A stretch of 64,000 nucleotides of DNA from Actinomadura sp. NAK00032 (GCF_013364275.1 NZ_CP054932.1:8556001-8620000), one strand, 5' to 3'; shown: positions 1 to 8,693, counted from the first letter of the stretch. The notes: generated by a model not told the origin, from the letters alone. Numbers and translations: made by a program.

Positions 1-810
1 CGCGATGTTCACGCCGATGATCTTCGGGCCGTTGTGCCGCATGAACGCGTCGCCGTCCTGCGCGAGCGCGGTCGTCGCCGGGATCAGCTGCTCGATGGTC
101 GCCTTCTTCGAGGTGACCGTGCGGCTGGTCACGTTGATGTTGCGCAGCGTCTGCAGCAGGTCGGGCGCCGCCTGGGCGTAGATGTCGGACACGTCCGCCA
201 GCCCGTTCAGGTCGTGCACCAGGGTGCCGAGCTGCGGGTTGATCTTCTTCAGCAGCGAGTCGGCCTGCTCGAAGTTCTCGCCGAGCTGGTCGCCGCGGCC
301 CTGCAGCGCGGTGGCGAGCGCGTTCAGCGTCGCGTTCAGCTCCGCCGGCTTCACCGCCTGCAGCAGCGGCAGCAGGTCGTTCAGCACCTTGTCGATCTCG
401 ACGGCGGTCTGCGAGCGGTCCTGCTGGATGACCTGGCCCTCGCGCAGCCCGGCCGGGCCCGCCTGCGCCGGGATCTGCAGGTCGACGTACTTCTCGCCGA
501 ACAGCGTCTTCGGCAGCAGCCGCGCCTGCACGTTGCGCGGGATCAGCTTCGCCTTGCCCGGGTCGAGCGCGAGGTGCAGCACGGCGCCGTCGGAGGTCGC
601 GTCGGTGCCGCGGACCTCGCCGACGATCAGGCCGCGGACCTTCACGTCCGAGTGCGGCAGCAGTTGCAGCCCGGCCCGCTCGGTCTTCACCGACACCTCG
701 GTGACGGGCGTGAACGCCTTGTTGTACAGGGCCACGGTCAGCGCCAGCAGCAGGGCGATCACGATGACCATCGAGATGCCGAGCATGCGGTAACGCACAC
801 GGGTGCTCAT
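1..810 (-). CDS. MCE family (MlaD-domain) protein, 3' end cut by window edge
   Basis: First 270 residues of an Mce-family substrate-binding component of a lipid ABC importer; the gene runs off the left edge. The ATG at 810 is followed by a short basic stretch and one membrane anchor (about residues 9-30), then the MlaD/Mce beta domain with the typical VRGLIVGEVRG segment, then an alpha-helical region rich in Leu, Gln and Asn. It lies 61 bp behind the second MlaE permease, on the same strand, as in mycobacterial and streptomycete mce operons (ATPase, two permeases, several Mce proteins). More mce genes are expected to the left. The transported lipid cannot be read from the sequence. Confidence 0.9.
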   Translation of the reverse strand, partial: MSTRVRYRMLGISMVIVIALLLALTVALYNKAFTPVTEVSVKTERAGLQLLPHSDVKVRGLIVGEVRGTDATSDGAVLHLALDPGKAKLIPRNVQARLLPKTLFGEKYVDLQIPAQAGPAGLREGQVIQQDRSQTAVEIDKVLNDLLPLLQAVKPAELNATLNALATALQGRGDQLGENFEQADSLLKKINPQLGTLVHDLNGLADVSDIYAQAAPDLLQTLRNINVTSRTVTSKKATIEQLIPATTALAQDGDAFMRHNGPKIIGVNIA

Positions 811-871
811 CGCCCGACCCCCTGTGGGGGGACGACCCCCCACGCCCCCCGGTTCGCTGCGCTCATGGCCG

Positions 872-1720
872 TCACCCCGCAATCCGAACGGACGTGGTGG
901 TACCCCAGATCGCCATGCCGAGCAGCAGGTCCGCCACGTTGATCACGACGATGCTGGTGCGCACCGCGCGGCCCACCGCGACGCCGACGCCCGCCGGGCC
1001 GCCGGACGCGTGGTAGCCGTAGTAGCAGTGGATCAGCATCACCAGCACCGCGAATATGATCACTTTGCCGAACGACCACAGGATGTCGTTCGGCGGTAGG
1101 AACAGATGGAAGTAGTGGTCGTAGGTGCCGGTCGACTGCCCGTAGAACACCGTCACGATCACCCGCGTCGCGCCGTAGGAGGCGAGCAGGCCCACGATGT
1201 ACAGCGGGACGACCGCGATCATCCCGGCCAGCATCCGGGTCGTGACGAGGAACGGCATCGACGGGACGGCCATGACCTCCAGCGCGTCGATCTCGTCGGA
1301 GATCCGCATCGCGCCGAGCTGCGCGGTGAAGCCGCAGCCGACCGTCGCCGACAGCGCCAGCGCCGACACCAGCGGGGCGATCTCGCGGGTGTTGAAGTAG
1401 GACGCGACGAACCCGGTGAACGCGGCCGTGCCGATCTGGTTCAGCGACTCATAGCCCTGGAGGCCGACCTGGCTGCCGGTGAAGAACGTCATGAACCCGA
1501 CGATCACCACCGAGCCGCCGATCACCGCGAGGCCGCCGGTGCCGAGGCTCACCTCGGCCAGCAGCCGCAGCACCTCGGTGCGGTAGCGGCGCAGCACCCG
1601 GAACACCCACGCGAAGGCGCGGGCGTAGAACGACATCTGGTGACCGAAGTCGTCCAGCCGTTCCAGGGGCGCGTTCACCACGCGGGTGACCGCCTTGCCC
1701 GTCTTACCAGGGGCAGCCAT
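872..1720 (-). CDS. MlaE/YrbE-family ABC transporter permease (second copy)
   Basis: Integral membrane permease of an Mce lipid importer, about 282 residues. The middle of the protein has the family's long hydrophobic helices and the conserved block around ALALSATVGCGFTAQLGAM and the EIDALEVM motif expected to contact the ATPase. The ATG at 1720 shares one base with the stop of the upstream permease (TGATG), so the two are translationally coupled; a GTG one codon earlier (1723) is possible. It should pair with the permease at 1720-2580 and the ATPase at 2580-3701 to form the inner-membrane complex that feeds the Mce proteins. Confidence 0.92.
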   Translation of the reverse strand: MAAPGKTGKAVTRVVNAPLERLDDFGHQMSFYARAFAWVFRVLRRYRTEVLRLLAEVSLGTGGLAVIGGSVVIVGFMTFFTGSQVGLQGYESLNQIGTAAFTGFVASYFNTREIAPLVSALALSATVGCGFTAQLGAMRISDEIDALEVMAVPSMPFLVTTRMLAGMIAVVPLYIVGLLASYGATRVIVTVFYGQSTGTYDHYFHLFLPPNDILWSFGKVIIFAVLVMLIHCYYGYHASGGPAGVGVAVGRAVRTSIVVINVADLLLGMAIWGTTTSVRIAG

Positions 1721-2580
1721 CACATCCCCTTCGACGGGACGAACTGGAAGTACAGCGTGGAGATCAGGAAGTTCTCCAGGAACAGCAGCATGAACGTGAT
1801 GACGACGGTCTGGTTGACCGCGTCGCCGACGCCCTTGGGCCCGCCCTTGGCATTCAGCCCCTTATAGGCGGCGACCAGGCCGGCGGTAATGCCGAACACG
1901 AATGCCTTGAACTCGGCTTGCAGCAGGTCTGGCAGTTGCGCGATCGCGTTGAAGGACGCCAGGTAGGCGCCGGGCGTGCCGCCCTGCAGCATGACGTTGA
2001 AGAAGTAGCCGCCCATCAGGCCGACCACCGACACCAGGCCGTTCAGGAACAGCGCGACGAACGCGCAGGCGAACATCCGCGGGACCACCAGGCGGTGCAG
2101 GGGATTGATCCCCAGCACCTCCATGGCGTCGATCTCCTCACGGATCTTCCGCGACCCGATGTCGGCGCACATCGCCGACCCGGCGGCGCCCGCGACCAGC
2201 AGTGAGGTGACCAGCGGGCTGGCCTCCCGGACGATCGCGACGACCGCGGTCGCGCCGGTGTAGGACTGCGCGCCGAGCTGCCGGATCAATCCGCCGACCT
2301 GCAACGACAGCACGCCGCCGAACGGGATGGCGACCAGCATGGTGGGGACGACGGTGACGCTGACGATGAACCAGGCCTGCTGGATGAACTCGCGCCACTG
2401 GAACGGCCACTGGAACGTCGCACGCGCGGTGTCAAGGCACAGGGCGAAGAACCGCCCGGGCTCCTTGACGACCACGTTGGCCGCGCCGTCCCCGATCTTG
2501 CGGAACGTCACCGACGAACCGCCGCCGCTCTTCCCCTCTCGCCGGCCCGCGCCGATCTCCGGCTGTTGAGGAGTGGACAT
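1720..2580 (-). CDS. MlaE/YrbE-family ABC transporter permease (first copy)
   Basis: 286-residue permease, first of two in the cluster. About 60 N-terminal residues are hydrophilic; the rest is hydrophobic with the MlaE signature (REASPLVTSLLVAGAAGSAM, then EIDAMEVLGINPL). It matches YrbEA-type permeases and differs from the downstream copy mainly in the N-terminus, as usual for these A/B pairs. Both ends overlap neighbours by single bases (TGATG at 2580 with the ATPase and at 1720 with the second permease), giving a tightly coupled ATPase-permease-permease unit. Confidence 0.92.
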   Translation of the reverse strand: MSTPQQPEIGAGRREGKSGGGSSVTFRKIGDGAANVVVKEPGRFFALCLDTARATFQWPFQWREFIQQAWFIVSVTVVPTMLVAIPFGGVLSLQVGGLIRQLGAQSYTGATAVVAIVREASPLVTSLLVAGAAGSAMCADIGSRKIREEIDAMEVLGINPLHRLVVPRMFACAFVALFLNGLVSVVGLMGGYFFNVMLQGGTPGAYLASFNAIAQLPDLLQAEFKAFVFGITAGLVAAYKGLNAKGGPKGVGDAVNQTVVITFMLLFLENFLISTLYFQFVPSKGM

Positions 2581-3701
2581 CAGTACCCTGCACCACCTGC
2601 ATGACGTCCAGGCGGCGGGTTACCCGGGAACTGGCCGCCGGGGCCGGCGGGGCCACCGGGCGGCGGGCCGGGCGGCGGACCGCCGGGGCCGCCCGCGGCG
2701 GGGGCGCCGACGGGCGTCATGGACGCCACGTACCGCGGCCACTCCTCCACCCAGTTGCGGCCGAGGTCGTCGATGAAGGAGCCGGGCGGCGGCGTGACGC
2801 CGTGCGCGGCGCACCACGCGCCGGGCGCGTGCATGCCGGCGCGCAGCAACCCGTTGCTCGCCATCTGCTGCGGCGGGATGGGCGGCAGCTTGCCCGAGTC
2901 GAGTCCCATCTTGGCCTCGGCCTCCAGCTCGGAGGCGTCCTTCTCCTCCGACATGCCGATCGGGCCGACCTTGCTGGCGTTGAGGAACTGCCGGACGACC
3001 GGCTCCTCGCTGGACAGCAGCATCTCCCGGGGGCCGAACATGGCGAGGTTGCGCTGGTACAGCAGCCCGATGTTGTCCGGGACGGTACGGGCCGTGTTGA
3101 TGTCGTGGGTGACGATGAGGAACGTCGCGCCGATCTGCGCGTTCAGGTCGATGAACACCTGGTTCAGGAACGCGGTGCGGACCGGGTCGAGGCCGGAGTC
3201 CGGCTCGTCCACCAGGAGGATCTCGGGGTCCAGCACGAGCGCGCGGGCGAGGCCGGCGCGCTTTTTCATACCGCCGGAGATCTCGCCGGGCAGCTTGTGC
3301 TCGGCGCCGAGGAGGCCGACCATCTCCATCTTCTCGAGGACGATGCGCTTGACCTCGGACTCGGACTTCTTGGTGTGCTCGCGCAGCGGGAAGGCGATGT
3401 TGTCGAACAGGTTCATCGAGCCGAACAGCGCGCCGTCCTGGAACAGGACGCCGAACAGCTTGCGGGTCTCGTAGAGCTGGGACTCGGGCAGGTAGGGCAG
3501 GTCCCTGTCGCCGATCCAGATGTGCCCGCGGTCGGGCTTGAGCAGCCCGACGAGGGACTTCAGGAACACCGACTTGCCGGTACCGGACGGGCCCAGAAGA
3601 ACGGAGATCTCACCTGCGGGAATGGTCAGCGACACGTCCTGCCAGATCACCTGGCGGCCAAAGGACTTGGTCAGGCCCTCGACTCTGATCTCGACGCCCA
3701 C
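2580..3701 (-). CDS. mkl: Mce-system ABC transporter ATP-binding protein (Mkl/MlaF type)
   Basis: ATPase that energises Mce/MlaE lipid import. Residues 1-250 are a standard ABC domain: Walker A GPSGTGKS, signature SGGMKKRAG, Walker B ILLVDEPDSGLD and the switch-histidine TH. Beyond about residue 260 there is a long hydrophilic tail ending in a Pro/Gly-rich stretch of some 50 residues, absent from Gram-negative MlaF. Starts at a GTG (3701) with AAGGTGA upstream. It lies beside rplJ-rplL, where mycobacteria have mkl, which supports the name. The Pro/Gly tail is probably disordered. Confidence 0.9.
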   Translation of the reverse strand: MGVEIRVEGLTKSFGRQVIWQDVSLTIPAGEISVLLGPSGTGKSVFLKSLVGLLKPDRGHIWIGDRDLPYLPESQLYETRKLFGVLFQDGALFGSMNLFDNIAFPLREHTKKSESEVKRIVLEKMEMVGLLGAEHKLPGEISGGMKKRAGLARALVLDPEILLVDEPDSGLDPVRTAFLNQVFIDLNAQIGATFLIVTHDINTARTVPDNIGLLYQRNLAMFGPREMLLSSEEPVVRQFLNASKVGPIGMSEEKDASELEAEAKMGLDSGKLPPIPPQQMASNGLLRAGMHAPGAWCAAHGVTPPPGSFIDDLGRNWVEEWPRYVASMTPVGAPAAGGPGGPPPGPPPGGPAGPGGQFPGNPPPGRHAGGAGY

Positions 3702-3796
3702 TCGTCACCTTTCGTCCAGGCCGGGGGGAAATCCCGAACCAATGAGCGAGTAGCACTCAGGCTCTTGCTGTCGTCACACGGCGTGTCCGCCGTGTT

Positions 3797-3812
3797 GCTA
3801 CCGTCCGGTAGC
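3797..3812. promoter_or_regulatory. Candidate TetR-type operator (GCTACCG-N2-CGGTAGC)
   Basis: Perfect 7-2-7 inverted repeat about 95 bp upstream of mkl. TACCG-N2-CGGTA palindromes are typical of TetR/AcrR operators in actinobacteria. A related half-palindrome CTAC-G-GTAG follows at 3827-3835. The regulator is not identifiable. Confidence 0.4.
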
Positions 3813-3892
3813 CGCGCCGGGTTCCACTACGGTAGCGGGCCGCCGTCCAAATGGAAGGGGTTCCGGTCCAGATCAGCGGCTAAATGCGACGT

Positions 3893-3914
3893 CGTAAGAC
3901 AATCGTTACTTACG
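3893..3914. promoter_or_regulatory. Palindrome CGTAAG-N10-CTTACG upstream of mkl
   Basis: Perfect 6-bp arms separated by 10 bp in a local AT-rich pocket about 195 bp upstream of mkl. It could be a repressor or activator site for the mce operon. It is short, so chance occurrence is possible. Confidence 0.25.
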
Positions 3915-4179
3915 GCGCCTATGAGACTAGTGGTCCAAGAACCAGCGCCTCAAGCCCGCGGGTTCCGGCCGGCCGCGGACCGCCGGCACCCGCCGACCCG
4001 GACGGCGGGGACGCGGACCACCTGGTGTGACCACAGTGTCGAAACGGGACGGTACGCCGCCCGCCGACGGCCGCACAACCCGTCGCGGCACACGCTTTTG
4101 GCCGGGCCTTTATCACTCCCGTACAGGAAACCGGCACCCGCTCGCGCACCTCGGAACAGCGCGTTCCCCCGCTAACGCG

Positions 4180-4217
4180 AAGGAGGCGGCCACCCCGAGT
4201 GGGGTGACCGCCTCCTT
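4180..4217 (-). terminator. Terminator of rplJ-rplL
   Basis: A 17-bp inverted repeat with one G-T wobble and a 4-nt loop lies about 45 bp past the rplL stop. It has no long T tract, as is usual in high-GC actinobacteria. Confidence 0.8.
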
Positions 4218-4262
4218 GGGAGAGCAGTCGAGCCGCGAGGCTCGCAGGCTCCGGAGCCGTCC

Positions 4263-4652
4263 TTACTTGACGGTGACCGTGGCGCCGGCCTTCTCCAGGG
4301 CCTCCTTGGCCTTGTCGGCGGTCTCCTTGTTGACCTTCTCCAGCAGCGGCTTCGGCGCGCCGTCGACCAGGTCCTTGGCCTCCTTGAGGCCGAGGCTCGT
4401 CAGGGTGCGAACCTCCTTGATGACCTGGATCTTCTTGTCGCCGGCGCCCTCGAGGATGACGTCGAACTCGTCCTGGACGGCGGCCTCCTCGCCGCCGGCG
4501 GCGGGGGCGCCCGGGGCGGCGGCCACGGCCGCGACCGGCGCGGCGGCCTTGACGTCGAAGACGTCCTCGAACTGCTTCACGAACTCGGAGAGCTCGAGAA
4601 GGGTCATCTCCTTGAAAGCGTCGAGCAGCTCGTCGGTGCTGAGCTTCGCCAT
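4263..4652 (-). CDS. rplL: 50S ribosomal protein L7/L12
   Basis: 129 residues. N-terminal dimerisation domain (LSTDELLDAFKEMTLLELSE), an Ala/Pro-rich hinge (about 50-65), and the C-terminal factor-binding domain (VQDEFDVILEGAGDKKIQVIK, then LGLKEAKDLVDGAPKP). It forms the ribosomal stalk with L10 and recruits translation GTPases. Start ATG at 4652 with GGAGGAAA upstream. It is 56 bp downstream of rplJ and followed by a strong hairpin, so the two form one operon. Confidence 0.98.
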   Translation of the reverse strand: MAKLSTDELLDAFKEMTLLELSEFVKQFEDVFDVKAAAPVAAVAAAPGAPAAGGEEAAVQDEFDVILEGAGDKKIQVIKEVRTLTSLGLKEAKDLVDGAPKPLLEKVNKETADKAKEALEKAGATVTVK

Positions 4653-4708
4653 GATGTTTCCTCCGCTATGGCTTGAAATCTCGGGTGATACGGGAACCGC
4701 GGGTGCGC

Positions 4709-5299
4709 CTACTCGGCGGCGGGTGCCTCGGCTGCGGCCTCGGCGGGCGCCTCGGCGGCACCGGCCTCGGCGGTCTCGCCGGCGGCCTCGCGCTTGGCGC
4801 GCAGCGCCTCGGCGAGCTGGGCCGCCTGCGTGGGCAGCGCGTTGAACAGCGCGGCGGCGTTCGCCATCGAGCCCTTCATCGCACCGGCCAGCTTGGCGAG
4901 GAGAACCTCGCGGGACTCGAGGTCCGCCAGCTTGGTGATCTCGGCCGCGTCCATCGACTGACCGTCGATGAAGCCGCCCTTGATCACCAGCATCGGGTTC
5001 GCCTTGGCGAAGTCGCGCAGGCCCTTGGCGGCCTCGACCACGTCGCCGCGCACGAACGCGATGGCCGACGGGCCTTCGAGCAGCTCGCGGAACTGCTCGT
5101 CGACACCGGCCTCGTTCGCGGCGCGCTTGGTCAGCGTGTTCTTCACCACGCGGAACCGCGCGTTCTCGCCGAGGTTGTCGCGCAGCTCCTTGACCTGCGC
5201 GACGCTAAGCCCGCGGTACTCGGTCAGCACGGCGCCGCTGGAGCTCTCGAACTCGCCCTTGAGCTCGGCGATCGCCGCGTCCTTGTGGGCCTTGGCCAT
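4709..5299 (-). CDS. rplJ: 50S ribosomal protein L10
   Basis: 196 residues; the stalk base that binds 23S rRNA and carries L7/L12 dimers. Conserved L10 features: LTEYRGLSVAQVKELR, FRVVKNTLTKRAA, and a helical C-terminus followed by a Glu/Ala-rich tail. The ATG at 5299 is preceded by AAGGAGG at good spacing; the open frame extends 25 codons further up but lies in the L10 leader. Expression is probably regulated through that leader. Confidence 0.98.
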   Translation of the reverse strand: MAKAHKDAAIAELKGEFESSSGAVLTEYRGLSVAQVKELRDNLGENARFRVVKNTLTKRAANEAGVDEQFRELLEGPSAIAFVRGDVVEAAKGLRDFAKANPMLVIKGGFIDGQSMDAAEITKLADLESREVLLAKLAGAMKGSMANAAALFNALPTQAAQLAEALRAKREAAGETAEAGAAEAPAEAAAEAPAAE

Positions 5300-5372
5300 A
5301 GCCCTCCTTCCGATTACCTGGGTGGTCCGATCCGCGCCCGTCCGCCCTTGCGGGAGGGGGCGCCGATCCACC

Positions 5373-5520
5373 AAAAAACGCCCCGGCGCAGGCGCACGGG
5401 GCGTCCAGGCACGGCACGGAGGCCATGCGGAAGCTCTCGTCTCACCTACGCAGGCCGCCCGACGGAGTCGGGTCCTTCGGTCACCCCACGGACATGAGGT
5501 GACGACCGGCGGTCTTCGGC
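5373..5520 (-). promoter_or_regulatory. Ribosomal protein L10 leader with a terminator-like hairpin
   Basis: The untranslated region upstream of rplJ looks like the actinobacterial L10 leader: a GAAGACCGCCGG segment near 5502-5519, the GCGTAGGTGA block near 5442-5451, then a hairpin with perfect arms at 5378-5384 and 5398-5404 followed on the minus strand by six T. In this RNA class, L10(L12)4 binds the leader as feedback control. The hairpin lies about 75 nt before the rplJ start, so it may act as a conditional (attenuating) terminator. Confidence 0.75.
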
Positions 5521-5576
5521 ATCGGACAGAATACGTTGCTCCCTGCCTAAGGCCAAATCCGAGGCCGGACGGCGAA

Positions 5577-5608
5577 GGGACCGCGCCCCGGTGCGGGGTC
5601 GCGGTCCC
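5577..5608 (-). terminator. Terminator after the LppX-like lipoprotein gene
   Basis: Inverted repeat of 13 bp with one bulged base (arms 5577-5589 and 5595-5608), 26 bp past the stop of the lipoprotein gene at 5635. Confidence 0.75.
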
Positions 5609-5634
5609 TCGGTCGTGCGGTCGGTGCCGCGGGG

Positions 5635-6510
5635 TCAGGCGCGCGGCATTCCGGTGCCGAGCTTGCCCATCAGCTCACTGAAGTCGGTGACCTGGCTCGC
5701 CGGCGGCTCGTCGATCTGCACCGGCTTGCCGAACTCGCGGTAGCTCGTCGTCACGGTCATGGTGCCCTGCGCGCCCTGGGCGGTCTTCATGATCATCTGG
5801 CGCGGCAGCTGCTGGCCGTCCACCCAGAGGTCGAAGTGCATGTTCTGCATGCCCACCTGGGCGAGCGTCTTGCGGTACGCCTCCTGCTGCTCCGGAGGCA
5901 GCTTGGCGATCGCGTCCTCCATCCGGTAGGTGCCGGTGTAGTGCGTCGTCTTGACGCCGCCGACCGTCTCCTCGCCGACCTCGCGCGCGTCCTTGGACGC
6001 GGTCAGCATCTTGGTGTTCTGCACCGGGTCCATCTGGCGGGACTGCTGGAGCATCTGGTCGAGGTTCATGCCGGACTGCTTGCTCAGCTCGTCCAGGGAG
6101 ACCTTGATCCAGGGCTTGCTCGCCCCGCCGGGCAGCTGCGAGAGCGCCGGCATCTTCATGTACATGGCGCCGCCCACGAGGCGCTGCTCCATGCCGCCCA
6201 TCGACTTGCCGGCGACGGTCATGTTCTGGAAGTTCATGCTGTAGGCGATGTCGGGCTTCGTGCGGTACTGCATGGTGCCGTCCATCGTCATGTCGCCCTG
6301 GCTCGTGCCGGCCATCTGCATCGACATGTCGGCCTTGAACGAGTTGATGTCGCCGGTCTTCTCCGCGGCCTTGCCGAGCACCTGCGCGGCCGTCAGCTTG
6401 ATGTTCTTGCCGGCCTCGTCCACCTTGTTGCCGGCGTCCCCGAGGCAGCCGGTCAGCGAGAGGGCGAGGCCGGTGGCCAGCGCCGTGCCGGCGGCGAAAC
6501 GACGGATCAT
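5635..6510 (-). CDS. LppX/LprAFG-like (LolA-fold) lipoprotein
   Basis: 291 residues. Lipoprotein signal peptide with lipobox LTGC near residue 22, after a short basic start and a hydrophobic core; the mature protein is probably anchored to the outer face of the membrane. The body is a series of beta-strand-like segments with Met-rich stretches, ending in the TSYREFGKPVQIDEPP pattern common to actinobacterial LppX/LprAFG-like proteins, which carry lipids or lipoglycans. Start at ATG 6510 with AAGGAG upstream. A paralogue lies directly upstream at 6629-7480, sharing KTTHYTGT/KTTHYAGT and LWVDGQQLPR/LWTDGDNLPR. The ligand is unknown. Confidence 0.8.
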   Translation of the reverse strand: MIRRFAAGTALATGLALSLTGCLGDAGNKVDEAGKNIKLTAAQVLGKAAEKTGDINSFKADMSMQMAGTSQGDMTMDGTMQYRTKPDIAYSMNFQNMTVAGKSMGGMEQRLVGGAMYMKMPALSQLPGGASKPWIKVSLDELSKQSGMNLDQMLQQSRQMDPVQNTKMLTASKDAREVGEETVGGVKTTHYTGTYRMEDAIAKLPPEQQEAYRKTLAQVGMQNMHFDLWVDGQQLPRQMIMKTAQGAQGTMTVTTSYREFGKPVQIDEPPASQVTDFSELMGKLGTGMPRA

Positions 6511-6628
6511 CGTGGGGGTTCTCCTTCTGCGTCTGGTGGCCCGGGCGCACGGGCCGGACACTGGGTCAGACGCTGGAGCAGCCCTCGCGGTTCATTCCGC
6601 CGCCTCGGCCGGCTCGGTGCGAACGCGC

Positions 6629-7480
6629 TCAGTTCCCGCCGAGGAGGGAGCCGAGCGACAGCTGACCCACCTGGTCCGACGGCGGCGGGTTCACCGTGAA
6701 CGTCTTACCGTAGTCGCTGTACAGGACGGTGACGGAGGCGGTGTCGCCGCCCTCGCCGTTCGCCTTGGAGACGATCTTGCGCGGCAGGTTGTCGCCGTCC
6801 GTCCACAGGTCGAAGTTGATCTTGCCGTTGGCGCGGTCCTTCGGCAGCCACTTGCTGACCTTCTCGCGCGCCTGGGCGTCGAGGCGGTTCAGCGCGTCGT
6901 CGATGGTGACCGTGCCGGCGTAGTGCGTCGTCTTCACGCCGTCGATGCTCTCGGTGCCGACGCGGCGGGCGTCCTTGGAACCGGTGAACATCTTCGTCTG
7001 CTCGGCCGGGTCGACCTTCTGCACCTGGTCGACCAGGTTCCGCACGTCGAAGCCGGTCTGCTGCGACACCTGGTTCACGTCGACCCGCAGCCACGGCTTG
7101 CCGCCGCTGACGAAGCGGGCGAGCTGCGGGACCTTCGCGTAGAGCACGTCGTCCTTGAAGACCGCCTGGCCCTTGGCGCCCGGCAGGGTCTGCCCGTTGC
7201 GGCTGACCTCGTCCAGCTTCGCGCTGAACTGCAGCGAGGGACGCAGCTGGAACTGGCCGTCGGCGTGAAGCTTGCCGGACTCGTCGCCGGTGCCGGTCAC
7301 GGTGAGGTCGGCCTTGAAGGCGTCGGCCTTCGCGGTCTTCTGAGACGTCTTGAGCAGCGCCTGCCCGGCACTGAGCTTCATGTTGTCCGTGTTCGCCGAC
7401 CCGTCCCCGTTGCATCCGGACAGGACGAGTGCGGCACCCACGGCGGTACCGCCGGCAGCCACCACGAGTCGTCGGTTCAT
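6629..7480 (-). CDS. LppX/LprAFG-like (LolA-fold) lipoprotein, paralogue
   Basis: 283 residues with a lipoprotein signal peptide (lipobox LSGC near residue 23). Same architecture as the neighbour at 5635-6510: KADLTVTGTG start of the beta domain, VDGVKTTHYAGT-like turn, LWTDGDNLPRKI, and a C-terminal DYGKTFTVNPPPSDQV. Start ATG 7480 with GGGAGG upstream. The pair looks like a local duplication that has diverged. Likely a lipid-carrying or envelope-maintenance lipoprotein; substrate unknown. Confidence 0.8.
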   Translation of the reverse strand: MNRRLVVAAGGTAVGAALVLSGCNGDGSANTDNMKLSAGQALLKTSQKTAKADAFKADLTVTGTGDESGKLHADGQFQLRPSLQFSAKLDEVSRNGQTLPGAKGQAVFKDDVLYAKVPQLARFVSGGKPWLRVDVNQVSQQTGFDVRNLVDQVQKVDPAEQTKMFTGSKDARRVGTESIDGVKTTHYAGTVTIDDALNRLDAQAREKVSKWLPKDRANGKINFDLWTDGDNLPRKIVSKANGEGGDTASVTVLYSDYGKTFTVNPPPSDQVGQLSLGSLLGGN

Positions 7481-7648
7481 GAGGTTTTAGCCTCCCTTGT
7501 CGTCCTCCTGGTGTTCCCAGTGTCGCGGGATGCCAACGCCGCGGGCATCCCCCGGTGGTACGAACGGGTCACCCCGCGGTACGACCAACGGCGTAGCCCG
7601 CGCTCACGCGCCAGGGGGCCGGAAGGCGGGCTCGGAGAGCCGGGAGGG

Positions 7649-8521
7649 TCAGCGGTAGGAGCCGAAGGACATCGTGCCGTCGAGCGCGGCGCCGGGCGCC
7701 TGCGCGGCCAGCCTGATCGTCGTCGGCCGGGCGCTGCTGTCGGCCCACAGGTCGATCCCGCAGCCGGTGGAGTCGGGGAGGACGGGCCGGAGCAGGGCCG
7801 CGGCGTCCTGCGGCAGCAGCGCGTACACGCTGCTCATCAGGGCCTGCGCGGCGAAGCGGGTGCGCCCGGAGGCGTCCGGCTCGCTCGCGGTCGTCCCGGG
7901 CAGCGTCCCGATCATGAAGGTGAACTGCCGGGGGTCGGACCCGTTCTGCAGCTCGCTCAACTGGGCCGCGCTGAGCGTGGACTGCGTCCACTTCGCGCCG
8001 TCGAAGCCCTTGAGCACGTTCCCGCTCACGATCACCTTCTGGGTGATCTTGCTGGCCTCGCCGTCCAGCACCGTCTTGGTGACGCCGGTGGCGCTCATCG
8101 CGAACTTCGGCCAGAGGGTGAACGAGGCCGTCTCGACCGCGTGCTTGTAGTCGCCGCCCTCGCCGAGCGCCACCTTCATCTCCGTCTTGCGGGTGAAGGA
8201 GTGCAGGCTGGGGCCGGGCTGGGGCGGAGCCGTGGGCAGGCCGTGCGGGACGGCGCCGTTCCCGGAGGCGGGGGCGCCCGGAGCGGGCGACCTGCCCGCG
8301 CCGGTCTTCGGCGGCGCGGTCGCGCCCGGGGACACGGTGCCGGACGCGGCGCCGTTCGGGTTGGTCTGGTCCTGCCGGGCCATGACGGCCGCCGGGGGCA
8401 TCGAACCGGCGTCCTTCGCCGAGTCCCCGCCGACCTTGACGACCATGAGGACGGCCGTGGGCACGACGGCGACGGCCACGACGGCGGAGATGGCGATGGC
8501 CCGGTCGGTGCGACGCTTCAC
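7649..8521 (-). CDS. Membrane-anchored hypothetical protein, LolA-like family member
   Basis: 290 residues. One N-terminal membrane segment (about 9-30) without a lipobox, then a Pro/Ala/Gly-rich linker to about residue 100, then a domain of roughly 190 residues with an LWADSSARPTTIRL segment matching the LWVDGQQLPRQM position of the two lipoproteins downstream. I infer a distant third member of the same fold, held by a transmembrane anchor rather than a lipid. Function unknown. Confidence 0.65.
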   Translation of the reverse strand: MKRRTDRAIAISAVVAVAVVPTAVLMVVKVGGDSAKDAGSMPPAAVMARQDQTNPNGAASGTVSPGATAPPKTGAGRSPAPGAPASGNGAVPHGLPTAPPQPGPSLHSFTRKTEMKVALGEGGDYKHAVETASFTLWPKFAMSATGVTKTVLDGEASKITQKVIVSGNVLKGFDGAKWTQSTLSAAQLSELQNGSDPRQFTFMIGTLPGTTASEPDASGRTRFAAQALMSSVYALLPQDAAALLRPVLPDSTGCGIDLWADSSARPTTIRLAAQAPGAALDGTMSFGSYR

Positions 8522-8657
8522 GAGCCCAATTCAACACCAGGTTCCTCGCGGGTAACAAAGCGATCGGGAATCGGATTGTCCGGTTCCGGACTGCGATCTA
8601 TGTATCCGTCGTCCTCAGTGGTAATGGGGTCACGGAGTGCCACGGAACGCCACGGGA

Positions 8658-8683
8658 CGTCCCCGGTTCCGGCACCGGGGACG
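8658..8683 (-). terminator. Terminator of the hyuA-hyuB operon
   Basis: Perfect 9-bp stem (8658-8666 with 8675-8683) and 8-nt loop, about 40 bp past the hyuB stop. Confidence 0.7.
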
Positions 8684-8693
8684 CCCCTGCCCC

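Larger units (their letters stand above)
3702..4262. other. Long intergenic region upstream of the mkl-mce operon
   Basis: This 561-bp stretch separates the 3' end of rplL from mkl. I find no convincing gene; a 76-codon minus-strand frame at 3919-4149 has no family likeness or ribosome-binding site. It should carry the mkl promoter. It holds two short palindromes (annotated separately) and, at its right end, the rplL terminator. Confidence 0.6.
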
